This document shows, piece by piece, positions 19,367 to 27,856 of a stretch of DNA of 64,000 nt. The stretch covers positions 64,115 through 128,114 of the forward strand of contig NZ_PIOC01000023.1 in NCBI RefSeq assembly GCF_003369575.1. The letters are read 5' to 3'. Source of the stretch: Oceanobacillus arenosus. GTDB lineage: Bacteria; Bacillota; Bacilli; Bacillales; Amphibacillaceae. Position 1 is the first letter of the stretch, and each line of letters opens with the position of its first letter. The position numbers were made by a program, and so were the translations under genes. Under the pieces are notes generated by a model. That model did not search any database, was not told the origin of the DNA, and saw only the letters and a list, made by a program, of their open reading frames with translations.

Positions 19367-19410
19367 CTGGGTAAGTCACTCCTTTATTATTAGTTTTTGC
19401 ACTTACCCAG
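19367..19410 (+). terminator. Hairpin after mdxH
   Basis: CTGGGTAAGT and ACTTACCCAG are perfect 10-bp arms with a 24-nt T-rich loop. No T-run follows, since the dispersed repeat begins at the right arm, so it may belong to the repeat's insertion context. Confidence 0.35.
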
Positions 19411-19540
19411 CGGAAGAAATACACGAAGACTCCTGCGGGAAGAAGAGCTTAGGTGAGACTTCGAAGTGCGTCAGCACGAGATGGCTCACCAGCTCCCCGC
19501 GGAAAGCGAAGTGTATTTCTGGAGCGATATGCCTGAGAGC
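19406..19540. repeat. Bacillaceae dispersed repeat, copy A (135 bp)
   Basis: It runs from CCCAGCGGAAGAAATACACG to GGAGCGATATGCCTGAGAGC. A second copy of the same length lies at 53375-53509. The ends GAAATACAC and GTGTATTTC are inverted, and inner GAAGAGC/GCTC and GGTGAG/CTCACC segments also pair, so the RNA would be a long branched hairpin. It encodes no transposase; it resembles the REP/MITE-like intergenic elements of Bacillaceae. It fills much of the 427-bp gap between mdxH and mdxR. Confidence 0.85.
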
Positions 19541-19621
19541 AATTGACAAACCACTGTGGTTCACATTTTATCTAATGTCCTAAACAAAAATGAAGTTAAT
19601 AATGATTAGATGGTGAGATGA

Positions 19622-20641
19622 ATGGTGACGATAAAAGACGTAGCAAAAGCAACCGGAGTATCTCCCTCTACAGTATCTAGAGTTATTGCGGATAATCCAA
19701 GAATAAGTATGGAAACAAAGAAAAAGGTTAGAAAAGCGATGAAGGATTTAGGATATTATCCTAATATTCACGCCCGTAATTTAGTGGTGAAGTCATCGAA
19801 TGCAATTGGGGTTGTCATGTCTTCATCAGCAGACAAAGCATTACAAAATCCGTTTTTTCCAGAAGTTTTGCGTGGAATCGGATCCGTTACACATAAAAAT
19901 CAATATTCCATTACACTTTCCAGTGGACAATCAGAAGAGGAGATTCTAAATGAAGTAAAAAGTATGGTCTATGGCAGTTCAGTAGACGGCGTAATTTTAC
20001 TTTACTCCCGAATAAATGATGGTGTAACAAACTTTTTACTTGAGCAGAATTTTCCATTTGTCATCGTTGGAAAGCCAGTTGAAGCTATCGAGCAAGTCAC
20101 ACATGTAGATAATGATAATTTTAAAGCTGGAAAAGAGATAACAAATTATCTTATTGAACAGTCCCATGAACGAATTGCATTTATTGGAGGGTCACGTGAC
20201 TTGATGGTGACAATGGATCGTGAATCAGGATATCAAGTTGCATTAGCGGAAGCAGGATTGCCAAATATTGATGAATATAGAATCCAAACGGAGTTTTTAA
20301 AGTCAGGTGGTCAGGAAGCGGTTGAATGCATCTTAGCTATGAAACATCGTCCAACAGCGATTGTTATAAGTGATGACTTAATTAGTCTCGGGGTAGTGAG
20401 TATGTTAGAAAAATCAAATATACGAGTACCAGAAGATATTTCAATCGTAAGCTTTAACAATGTCTATCTTTCAGAAATTATCCGTCCAGCGCTCACTACT
20501 GTTGATGTGCATATTTATGAGCTAGGTGCAAAATCTGCAGAAGCGATAATAAATAAAACAAATAATAAGTCAGAGCCTGCTAAAAGAATAATCATACCGC
20601 ATAACATTGTTTATCGGGATTCGGTTATTAATCGAGGCTAA
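19622..20641 (+). CDS. mdxR: LacI-family regulator, probable MdxR/MalR
   Basis: A 339-residue repressor. The N-terminal helix-turn-helix TIKDVAKATGVSPSTVSRVI spans about 3-22 and the hinge is near 45-60, followed by a periplasmic-binding-protein-like sensor domain. The RVI at the recognition-helix end fits binding to a palindrome with central CG, like the two sites at the mdx promoter. Its position beside the importer makes it the likely maltodextrin-responsive regulator. The ATG follows GGTGAG. It has no close neighbour, with 427 bp upstream and 113 bp downstream. Confidence 0.88.
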   Translation: MVTIKDVAKATGVSPSTVSRVIADNPRISMETKKKVRKAMKDLGYYPNIHARNLVVKSSNAIGVVMSSSADKALQNPFFPEVLRGIGSVTHKNQYSITLSSGQSEEEILNEVKSMVYGSSVDGVILLYSRINDGVTNFLLEQNFPFVIVGKPVEAIEQVTHVDNDNFKAGKEITNYLIEQSHERIAFIGGSRDLMVTMDRESGYQVALAEAGLPNIDEYRIQTEFLKSGGQEAVECILAMKHRPTAIVISDDLISLGVVSMLEKSNIRVPEDISIVSFNNVYLSEIIRPALTTVDVHIYELGAKSAEAIINKTNNKSEPAKRIIIPHNIVYRDSVINRG

Positions 20642-20754
20642 GCAAATATATAACGTTTTAATATATTCAATGATTCATATCATTTAAAGGATTGTTACCA
20701 CGTATTAAAGAATACTAGTATATGCAGGTGGAAAATAGAAAGGGGTATACAAAA

Positions 20755-21477
20755 ATGAACATCCTCGTCTGGAATGAATACCGACATGAAAAAAAGGATC
20801 CGAAAGTTGCGGAGATTTACCCAAATGGGATCCACGGAACAATTGCAACATTTCTTCAAGAAGACTATGAGAATGTGAAAACGGCAACATTGGATCAACC
20901 AGAGCATGGATTAACAGATGAAGTATTAGAGAATACCGATGTATTGATTTGGTGGGGGCATCTCGCACATGATGAAGTAAGCGATGAGATTGTTGAAAAG
21001 GTAAAACAGCGTGTCCTAGATGGAATGGGGCTGATTGTTCTGCATTCTGCCCATTTTTCAAAAATATTTAAAACATTAATGGGCACAGGATGTGATCTGA
21101 AGTGGCGGGAAGCGGGCGATAAAGAACGCCTATGGGTTGTTGACCCAACACATCCAATCACAGAAGGAATTGGCCAGTATATTGAACTGGAACAGGAAGA
21201 AATGTATGGGGAACACTTTGATATTCCAGCGCCAGATGAGTTGATCTTTATTGGCTGGTTTTCAGGTGGTGAGGTATTCCGTAGTGGGGCAACCTTTAAA
21301 CGTGGCAAGGGGAAGATTTTCTACTTCCAGCCTGGACATGAAACCCATCCGACTTACCATCATAAAGACATTCAACAAGTGATTAAAAATGGAGTAAAGT
21401 GGGCTGCAAGTATCAATACCCCAACACCAACATATGGTAATCATCAGGCATTAGAACAAAACAAATTGGGAGAGTGA
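20755..21477 (+). CDS. ThuA-family (trehalose-utilisation-like) protein
   Basis: A 240-residue protein with the ThuA/glutamine-amidotransferase-like fold: [10 protein letters not shown] at the start, ADVLIWWGH-type strand ([14 protein letters not shown]) near 61 and [12 protein letters not shown] near 90, plus the late [15 protein letters not shown] segment. ThuA proteins in rhizobia take part in trehalose or maltitol use through 3-keto sugars; their exact reaction is unsettled. The ATG at 20755 follows AAAGGGG and is preferred over the in-frame ATG at 20722. First gene of a tight four-gene operon with two dehydrogenases and a TIM-barrel enzyme. Confidence 0.88.
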   Translation: MNILVWNEYRHEKKDPKVAEIYPNGIHGTIATFLQEDYENVKTATLDQPEHGLTDEVLENTDVLIWWGHLAHDEVSDEIVEKVKQRVLDGMGLIVLHSAHFSKIFKTLMGTGCDLKWREAGDKERLWVVDPTHPITEGIGQYIELEQEEMYGEHFDIPAPDELIFIGWFSGGEVFRSGATFKRGKGKIFYFQPGHETHPTYHHKDIQQVIKNGVKWAASINTPTPTYGNHQALEQNKLGE

Positions 21478-21482
21478 AAGTC

Positions 21483-22520
21483 ATGACAAAATTACGTGTG
21501 GCAGTTATTGGTTGCGGAAGTATCGCGAAGTATCGACATCTACCAGAATATGCGCTAAATCCAAATGTCGAAATTGTTGCTGTTTGTGATCTTGTAGAAG
21601 AAAGAGCAATGGCCACAGCAGAGAAATATCAAGCAACAGCATATACAGATTATGAAACATTACTAAAGACGGAAAAGCTAGATGCTGTCAGTGTTTGTTT
21701 ACCTAATTACTTACATGCACCAGTATCTATTGCGGCTTTGAATGCCGGAAACCATGTGCTATGTGAGAAGCCAATGGCAACCTCTATCGAAGAAGCGGAA
21801 CAAATGATAGAAGCTGCGAACAAAAACAATAAGAAATTGATGATCGGTCATAATCAGCGCTTTGTACCTTCCCACCAAAAGGCGAAACAACTAATTGAAA
21901 AAGGCGAAGTTGGGAAAATTTACAGCTTCCGTACTGCCTTTGGACATGGTGGACCTGAAGGCTGGAGTATTGACGGTAAAGATAGCTGGTTCTTTAATAA
22001 GGATCAAGCATTTATTGGTGCCATGGGTGATCTTGGGGTACATAAGGCAGATTTACTTCGCTATATACTCGGGGAAGAGTTCGTTGAAGTTGGAGCATTT
22101 GTAGAAACGAGTGCAAAGGAAAATACGAATGTTGATGATAATGCCGTGTTTATTTTGAAATCAGCGAGTGGTGTCATTGGCACATTAGCTGCAAGCTGGG
22201 CATATACGGCAAAGGAAGATAATTCGACGATTATTTATGGCGAAAATGCAACATTAAGATTGGAGGATCATCCGGATTTTTCGCTTATCGTCCAGCATAA
22301 GAATGGTGAGGTTGTGAAGTATGAACTAGGTGGAATCCAATCTAATGAAGCAGGCGGGCAAACAACGACACATGTCATTGAACATTTTGTCGATGCGATT
22401 CTTAACAATAAAGAACCGTTAATTAATGGGGTTGAAGGGAAGAAATCGCTCGAGGTCATTTTAGGAGCAATCGAATCTGTAGAAACAAAAAGCATTTACC
22501 AATTGGAGCGAGAAGTCTAA
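21483..22520 (+). CDS. Gfo/Idh/MocA-family NAD(P)-dependent sugar oxidoreductase 1
   Basis: A 345-residue dehydrogenase. The Rossmann motif GCGSIAKYRH is near residue 10, and the conserved CEKPMAT motif, whose Lys is catalytic in this family, is near 93. The C-terminal alpha/beta domain has GDLGVHKADLLRY near 180, where His normally aids catalysis. The ATG at 21483 overlaps nothing essential: it lies 6 nt after the ThuA stop with GGGAGAG 8 nt before it. It would oxidise or reduce a sugar or inositol-like compound. The substrate cannot be read from sequence. Confidence 0.9.
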   Translation: MTKLRVAVIGCGSIAKYRHLPEYALNPNVEIVAVCDLVEERAMATAEKYQATAYTDYETLLKTEKLDAVSVCLPNYLHAPVSIAALNAGNHVLCEKPMATSIEEAEQMIEAANKNNKKLMIGHNQRFVPSHQKAKQLIEKGEVGKIYSFRTAFGHGGPEGWSIDGKDSWFFNKDQAFIGAMGDLGVHKADLLRYILGEEFVEVGAFVETSAKENTNVDDNAVFILKSASGVIGTLAASWAYTAKEDNSTIIYGENATLRLEDHPDFSLIVQHKNGEVVKYELGGIQSNEAGGQTTTHVIEHFVDAILNNKEPLINGVEGKKSLEVILGAIESVETKSIYQLEREV

Positions 22521-23554
22521 TGAAAAAATTGAAAATGGGGATTATCGGTGTTGGCGGTATTGCCCAAGGTAGACATATTCCTGCATACCTTAACATACCG
22601 GATAAAGTGGAAATTATTGCAGTTCAAGATGTGGACACAGCTCGTGCAGAGGAAGTAGCTAAGAAATTTGATATTCCTCAAGTGTTTACAGATTATCATA
22701 AGCTCTTTTCCGTTGTTGAGGCAGTGACAATTTGTACACCAAATGCATTTCATGCGGAAATTACAATAGCTGCATTAGAAGCTGGTGTTCACGTATTATG
22801 TGAAAAACCGATGGCAATCACAGCGGCCGAATGTGAAGCAATGATTGCTGCAGCGGAAAAAGCGAATAAAGTATTAAGTATTGGCTACCATTATCGCCAC
22901 CTAGAAGTGTCGCAGGTTGCCAAACGTGCAGTACCTGACATTGGTGATCCGCTTGTAACAAGGGTACAGGCACTCAGACGCAGGAAGATACCTGGATGGG
23001 GAGTATTTACGAAGAAGGAATTGCAAGGTGGAGGAAGTTTAATTGATTATGGCTGTCATTTTCTTGATTTAGCCCTTTGGTTATTAGACAATCCGAAACC
23101 TGTTGAAGTAATCGGTACTACTTATAATAAACTTAGTAAAATACCAAATCAATTAAATGACTGGGGAACCTTTGATCATGAAACCTTTGATGTCGATGAT
23201 CATGTATCCGCTTATATTAAGTTCGAAGATGGTTCATCCATGTTTTTCGAATGCTCATGGGCAGCGAATATAAAAGAAGATACGAATCATCTCAGTATTT
23301 CAGGAGTCGATGGTGGATTAAATGTGTTTCCGTATGAATTCTACCAGCCGAAGCATGGAACATATATGACGACAGGTGCAGCATTATCGGATAATCAGCA
23401 GGAAGCAGGATTACTCCAAGCTGAAAACTTTGTTGACGCTTGTATTGGGGAAGCAGAGTTAATTAGTAAACCAGCACAATCATTACAAGTTTCAAAGATA
23501 ATAGAGGCAATCTATCAGAGTAGTGAAATAGGTAAAAGTGTGAGACTTGGATAA
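22520..23554 (+). CDS. Gfo/Idh/MocA-family NAD(P)-dependent sugar oxidoreductase 2
   Basis: A 344-residue paralogue of the upstream dehydrogenase, with GVGGIAQGRH near 9, CEKPMAI near 94 and the GGGSLIDYGCHFLDLAL helix near 172 carrying the conserved Asp and His. Its ATG shares one base with the previous stop codon, so the two are translated together. The two are diverged, which suggests successive steps or different substrates rather than a recent duplication. Confidence 0.9.
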   Translation: MKKLKMGIIGVGGIAQGRHIPAYLNIPDKVEIIAVQDVDTARAEEVAKKFDIPQVFTDYHKLFSVVEAVTICTPNAFHAEITIAALEAGVHVLCEKPMAITAAECEAMIAAAEKANKVLSIGYHYRHLEVSQVAKRAVPDIGDPLVTRVQALRRRKIPGWGVFTKKELQGGGSLIDYGCHFLDLALWLLDNPKPVEVIGTTYNKLSKIPNQLNDWGTFDHETFDVDDHVSAYIKFEDGSSMFFECSWAANIKEDTNHLSISGVDGGLNVFPYEFYQPKHGTYMTTGAALSDNQQEAGLLQAENFVDACIGEAELISKPAQSLQVSKIIEAIYQSSEIGKSVRLG

Positions 23555-23580
23555 TTATTAAAATAGATGGAGGAGATCAT

Positions 23581-24549
23581 ATGAAACTCGGCGTATTTAC
23601 AGTATTGTTTTCAGGAAAACCATTAGAAGAAATGCTAGATTATGTAAAGGATGCAGGACTACAAGCAGTAGAAATCGGTACTGGTGGAAATCCTGGAACG
23701 GCGCATTGTAATGTCGATGAATTGCTTGAAAGCGAAGACAAGCGCAAAGCATTTTTAGAAAAAGTGGAATCGCGTGGATTAACCATTAGTGCATTTAGCT
23801 GCCATGATAATCCCATATCACCGGATAAGGCACATGCGGAGAAATCACATGATACGTTTATTAAAACTGTGAGATTAGCAGAATTATTGAATGTACCTGT
23901 CGTTAATACATTCTCAGGTGTACCTGGTTCCAATGAAGATTCCAAACTGCCAAACTGGCCTGTCACACCATGGCCAACAGAGTATTCGGATATTCTAGAA
24001 TGGCAATGGGAGAAAAAATTGATTCCATATTGGAAAGAGCAGGGACAATTTGCGAAGGACCACGGTGTGAAGGTTGGTCTTGAACTGCATGCAGGGTTCC
24101 TTGTTCATACGCCATATACGATGCTTAAATTGCGTGAGGCAACAAATGATGCAATCGGTGCGAACCTCGATCCAAGTCATTTATGGTGGCAGGGGATTGA
24201 TCCAGTTGCAGCAATTAAAATTCTTGGTAAAGAAAATGCAATCCATCATTTCCATGCAAAAGATACATACATTGACCAGGATAATGTTAATATGTATGGT
24301 TTAACAGATATGCAGCCGTATTCAAATGTACAGACCCGTGCATGGAGTTTCCGTTCGGTTGGTTACGGACATAGTATTCAGGAGTGGTCGAATATTGTGA
24401 GTGCATTGCGGACTTATGGATATGATTACGTAATCAGCATTGAACATGAAGACCCAATCATGTCGATTGATGAAGGATTTAGAGCAGCAGTCAGGAATTT
24501 GAAGGCAGTAAATATTGAAGAATCGCTTGATGATATTTGGTGGGCGTAA
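23581..24549 (+). CDS. Sugar phosphate isomerase/epimerase-like TIM barrel (AP endonuclease 2 family)
   Basis: A 322-residue xylose-isomerase-like TIM barrel. Likely metal ligands occur in the expected strands: GLELHAGF (Glu near 163), GANLDPSHLWW (Asp/His near 197-200), HFHAKD (near 224) and ISIEHEDP (Glu near 285). Relatives include inosose dehydratase IolE, hydroxypyruvate isomerase and the 3-keto-glycoside-cleaving enzymes. GGAGG precedes the ATG. Together with the two dehydrogenases and ThuA it forms a plausible oxidise, rearrange and reduce pathway. The exact reaction is not known. Confidence 0.88.
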   Translation: MKLGVFTVLFSGKPLEEMLDYVKDAGLQAVEIGTGGNPGTAHCNVDELLESEDKRKAFLEKVESRGLTISAFSCHDNPISPDKAHAEKSHDTFIKTVRLAELLNVPVVNTFSGVPGSNEDSKLPNWPVTPWPTEYSDILEWQWEKKLIPYWKEQGQFAKDHGVKVGLELHAGFLVHTPYTMLKLREATNDAIGANLDPSHLWWQGIDPVAAIKILGKENAIHHFHAKDTYIDQDNVNMYGLTDMQPYSNVQTRAWSFRSVGYGHSIQEWSNIVSALRTYGYDYVISIEHEDPIMSIDEGFRAAVRNLKAVNIEESLDDIWWA

Positions 24550-24571
24550 CTATGACTAAATAATAAATAAT

Positions 24572-24612
24572 GCCCCTTCCTTTAGACTATAAATTGAAGG
24601 GGCTAACTGTTT
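24572..24612 (+). terminator. Terminator after the TIM-barrel gene
   Basis: GCCCCTTC and GAAGGGGC are perfect 8-bp arms with a 16-nt loop, followed by TAACTGTTTT. It closes the thuA operon. Confidence 0.75.
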
Positions 24613-24731
24613 TATCAATACTGGTACTGATTGCTAGATTGGCGGTAAGTAAGTGTCTGATGCGTTTGGCTGTCAGTAATATGTTTTGGCACTTCTTTAA
24701 CTTACAGATCATTTTTCTTATCGTAAATATT

Positions 24732-24746
24732 TTGTTTACTAAACAA
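24732..24746. promoter_or_regulatory. Palindromic operator candidate upstream of the alpha-glucosidase gene
   Basis: TTGTTTACTAAACAA is a perfect palindrome around a central C, extended by one pair to 17 bp. It lies about 285 bp before the alpha-glucosidase start in the 482-bp gap 24550-25031. It is unlike the CG-centred sites at the mdx promoter. Apart from this and the terminator I see no gene in the gap. Confidence 0.4.
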
Positions 24747-25031
24747 ATTATGAATATGATGCTGCTAACGTTTTTGCTTCTCCTTCTGCCAGTACGTTTT
24801 TTTTTTCTGCAACATTAGTAATGTTTGCATTGACTAGGGAATGGGCAAAAAAAAGATAATAAAGGTCTGATATAATCCTTTCTGTATTATTTTAAGGAGA
24901 ATTTTAAGTAGAGCACTGATTTTGTACATTAGCTATTATGAATTCACTTTTCTCCTTCTTGTCTTTTGCGGCTTTGTATCTACTCTATTTAACATTAACC
25001 AATCAAACCAAAGAATAAAGGGGGATTTTCC

Positions 25032-26690
25032 ATGAAGATATGGTGGAAAGAAGCGGTTGCGTATCAGGTTTATCCACGAAGTTTTATGGATTCGAATGGG
25101 GATGGAATTGGTGATATTCAAGGGGTCATTTCTAAACTTGATTACTTGCAAAATTTAGGCATTGATGTAATCTGGATGTCACCAATTTATCAATCACCAA
25201 ATGATGATAATGGCTATGATATTAGTAATTATCAGGAGATTATGGCTGAATTCGGAACGATGGCTGATTTTGATCAGTTACTAACTGAAGTTCATCAGCG
25301 TGGGATGAAATTAATTATGGATCTTGTGATTAATCATACATCCGATGAGCATCCATGGTTTATCGAGTCAAGGAAATCGAAAAACAATGCCTATCGTGAT
25401 TATTATATTTGGCATCAGGGGAAAAAGGGTGTAGAACCGAATAACTGGGAATCGATCTTCGGTGGTTCCGCATGGAAGCATGATAACGCAACGAAAGAAT
25501 ATTTCCTTCATGTATTCTCAAGTAAACAGCCAGACCTCAATTGGGAAAATCCCAACGTAAGAAATGAGTTATACAATATGGTGAACTGGTGGCTGGATAA
25601 GGGAATTGATGGCTTTCGTGTTGATGCAATTTCTCATATTAAAAAGCGTCCAGGATTTCCGAATCTGCCAAATCCAAAGAAAAAGAAATATGTACCATCG
25701 TTTGCAGGACATATGAATCAGGATGGCATTCATATTTTTCTAGAAGAATTAAAGAAAAAAACATTTGCGAATTACGATATTATGACGGTTGGTGAAGCAA
25801 ATGGCGTGAAGATTGAAGATGCAGATGAGTGGGTTGGCGAAGTTAAGGGCAAATTCAATATGATTTTTCAGTTTGAACATTTGGATTTATGGGGCAAGGA
25901 TACAGATACAGGACTCGATATCCACGCCTTGAAAAAGACGCTGACCAAGTGGCAGAAAGGGCTAGATGGTGTGGGCTGGAATGCATTATTCCTGGAAAAC
26001 CATGATCAGCCGCGTTCTGTCTCAAGCTGGGGAAATAGTGAACAATATTTAAATGAATCTGCAAAATGTTTGGCGACGATGTACTTCCTCATGCAAGGAA
26101 CACCATTTATTTATCAAGGACAAGAAATCGGCATGACGAATGTGCATTATCCGTCGATCAATGACTATGATGATGTCGATGCAAAAAATCTATACCACAA
26201 TGAACTCGCAGCTGGAACGCCGGTTGAAGAGATAATGGAAATAATTTGGAACACCGGCCGAGATAATTCACGGACACCAATGCAGTGGAATGATATGAAG
26301 AATGCAGGATTTTCTGATGGAGACCCATGGCTTAAGGTGAATCCAAATTATCAAGAAGTAAATGTAGCCAAGGCGATGGAATATTCAGATTCAATCTATT
26401 ATTATTATAAACTGTTAATAAAGCTGAGAAAAGAAAATCCGGTACTAATCTATGGTAGCTATGAGCTCATTCTAGAGGATCATAATCAGGTATATGCATA
26501 CACACGGACCCTTGGAGATGAAAAAGTGCTGGTATTGACGAATCTATTTGCTGTCGAAGCTAAGATAGAACTGCCAGAAGACGTTAAGTTAGGGGAGTTG
26601 TGGCTAGCAAATTATGAAGTCCGTTTAGTGGCATCTGATAGGGTGATGACGTTTAAACCGTATGAGGCAAGAGTGTATCAATTAAAATAA
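25032..26690 (+). CDS. malL: Alpha-glucosidase / oligo-glucosidase (GH13_31)
   Basis: A 552-residue cytoplasmic exo-acting alpha-glucosidase that hydrolyses short maltodextrins or isomaltose to glucose. GH13 motifs: DLVINHTSDEHPWF (97-110), GFRVDAISH (nucleophile Asp198), VGEANGV (acid/base Glu255) and ENHDQPR (Asp325). The residue after the nucleophile is Ala199. In this family Val there is linked to alpha-1,6 activity and Ala or Thr to alpha-1,4, so I infer a maltase-like preference. GGGGG precedes the ATG. It acts downstream of the neopullulanase and importer but has its own upstream gap, so it is probably transcribed separately. Confidence 0.9.
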   Translation: MKIWWKEAVAYQVYPRSFMDSNGDGIGDIQGVISKLDYLQNLGIDVIWMSPIYQSPNDDNGYDISNYQEIMAEFGTMADFDQLLTEVHQRGMKLIMDLVINHTSDEHPWFIESRKSKNNAYRDYYIWHQGKKGVEPNNWESIFGGSAWKHDNATKEYFLHVFSSKQPDLNWENPNVRNELYNMVNWWLDKGIDGFRVDAISHIKKRPGFPNLPNPKKKKYVPSFAGHMNQDGIHIFLEELKKKTFANYDIMTVGEANGVKIEDADEWVGEVKGKFNMIFQFEHLDLWGKDTDTGLDIHALKKTLTKWQKGLDGVGWNALFLENHDQPRSVSSWGNSEQYLNESAKCLATMYFLMQGTPFIYQGQEIGMTNVHYPSINDYDDVDAKNLYHNELAAGTPVEEIMEIIWNTGRDNSRTPMQWNDMKNAGFSDGDPWLKVNPNYQEVNVAKAMEYSDSIYYYYKLLIKLRKENPVLIYGSYELILEDHNQVYAYTRTLGDEKVLVLTNLFAVEAKIELPEDVKLGELWLANYEVRLVASDRVMTFKPYEARVYQLK

Positions 26691-26769
26691 TTTGCGTTGC
26701 ATCGCTAACGATACTATCTAGGACACTATATAATTTTAATGCAGTAGATAACTTAAATACTGAGAATAG

Positions 26770-26955
26770 CCACGTCCAGCTCCAGCGCTAAAGCTGTAGC
26801 GAGACTGCCCTCACCTCCGTAATCTAAGTTTACCGCTTACGCTCCCAAAGAGTTTGCATTGTCTCAAAAGGCAAGGAGAAGTTCGACTAAGGTCGCTATT
26901 TCCTGTAGCAACGTCGAGCCACCCCACGTCCTGTGGGGGGCAGTCCGTACACAGC
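26770..26955. repeat. Diverged Bacillaceae intergenic element
   Basis: The stretch starts CACGTCCAGCTCCAGCG and is much richer in G and C than its neighbours. Its style (GTCCAGCTCCAGCG, paired TCCTGTGGGGGG and CCCCACG segments) matches a dispersed non-coding repeat I associate with Oceanobacillus-like genomes. No second close copy lies in the window. It fills about half of the 431-bp gap 26691-27121; the remainder holds the Fur-controlled promoter. Confidence 0.45.
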
Positions 26956-27057
26956 CCAAACTAGCTTTAAGCTTTTGTTCCTATATAAGTGCAACTAAGC
27001 CTTTCAGTGACAGTCAATTGTTTCTTTTAAGACCTGTTACATTGAAAATTAATTTAT

Positions 27058-27086
27058 TTGAAAATGATTCTCATTATCAGTATAAT
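27058..27086 (+). promoter_or_regulatory. Fur-overlapped promoter of the flavodoxin gene
   Basis: TTGAAA (27058-27063), a 17-nt spacer and TATAAT (27081-27086) form a good sigma-A promoter. GAAAATGATTCTCATTATC (27060-27078) matches the 19-bp Fur box at 17 positions by my count and covers the -35 and spacer, so iron-loaded Fur should block it. Confidence 0.85.
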
Positions 27087-27121
27087 GGATCTAGATAAAT
27101 AACTCTCATGGAGGGACGAAT

Positions 27122-27593
27122 ATGAGCAAAATCTTAATGCTTTATGCCAGTGCGACTGGAAATACGGAGTTGATGGCTAAGGCGATGGTAAATCATTTAG
27201 AGAAAAATAATCATGACGTAGATGTGAAGATGTTTGATATATGATGATATAGAAGTCAAAGAACTTGAAAACTATGATGGCGTATTATTTGGCGTTTACA
27301 CCTGGGTTGGCGGGGAATTACCGTTTGAAGTCGAGGGTTTTTATGATGAACTTGATGGTGTAAATATTAAAAGAAAGCCATTTGCTGTCTTCGGCTCTGC
27401 GGATTCCTTTTATGACGAATATGGTACTGCGCTTGATTTGATGTATGAACGCTTTGAGAAGTTAGGTGCCGTTATGGTCCCAGAGAAGCTAGTCGTCGAT
27501 TTGGAGCCAAGCCCGGAAGAAATTAAGAAATGTGAACAGCTTGCTGAAAAGTTATCACTTCTAATTAATAGTAATCAACAAATTGTTAAGTAA
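27122..27593 (+). pseudogene. Flavodoxin, interrupted by a +1 frameshift
   Basis: The first 39 codons (MSKILMLYASATGNTELMAK and on) carry the flavodoxin FMN-phosphate loop SATGNTE and end at TGA (27242) straight followed by a second TGA. The rest of the protein (YDDIEVKELENYDGVLFGVY to the TAA at 27593) continues one base later. Skipping one base at about 27239 restores a single protein of about 156 residues, the normal length for Bacillus flavodoxins. Promoter, Fur box and GGAGGG site are intact. So this is a recent mutation, a sequencing error, or a +1 recoding site at ATA-TGA. As written, the N-terminal fragment is non-functional. Confidence 0.85.
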
Positions 27594-27644
27594 TACTTTT
27601 AAAAATGAAAGCATTTTGTATAGACCCGAATATAAACTATTTTT

Positions 27645-27683
27645 GCAGATAAGAAGGTGTGATGCTTTCTAATCTGCATTTTT
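27645..27683 (+). terminator. Terminator after flavodoxin
   Basis: GCAGAT-AAGAA pairs with TTCT-AATCTGC with small bulges and is followed by ATTTTT. Confidence 0.7.
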
Positions 27684-27722
27684 CGTAGGTAAGGAAGGAT
27701 AAGAACTTTCTTACCTACGAAA
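27681..27722. repeat. Palindromic hairpin repeat, copy 1
   Basis: TTTCGTAGGTAAG and CTTACCTACGAAA are perfect 13-bp arms around a 16-nt loop containing GGATAAGAAC. A related, partly degraded copy occurs at 56551-56590. It is not a normal terminator because no T-run follows on either strand. Confidence 0.65.
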
Positions 27723-27792
27723 AGCAGACAGATTACATATTATTCAGATTAAATATAATTATAAAATATTATTTCGGCAAAAGTATTGTTTA

Positions 27793-27821
27793 TTGACATA
27801 AAATTATATAATCTATAAATA
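27793..27821 (+). promoter_or_regulatory. Putative promoter of murK-murR
   Basis: A perfect TTGACA (27793-27798) is followed by TATAAA at a 15-nt spacing or TAAATA at 17 nt. It lies about 35 nt before the kinase start, in the short AT-rich gap after the flavodoxin. Confidence 0.55.
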
Positions 27822-27856
27822 TACGAATATACTAAAGGAAACTGAGGGGAGAAAGA

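Noticed and set aside
19281-19583. 100-codon frame in the mdxH-mdxR gap
   Set aside because: It spans the 135-bp non-coding repeat; its product is an artefact of the repeat.
24570-24818. 82-codon hydrophobic frame after the TIM-barrel gene
   Set aside because: Its ATG is in the terminator stem, there is no ribosome site, and AT-rich sequence gives such Leu/Phe-rich frames by chance.
26859-27098. 79-codon frame before the flavodoxin gene
   Set aside because: It covers a repeat and the Fur-controlled promoter.
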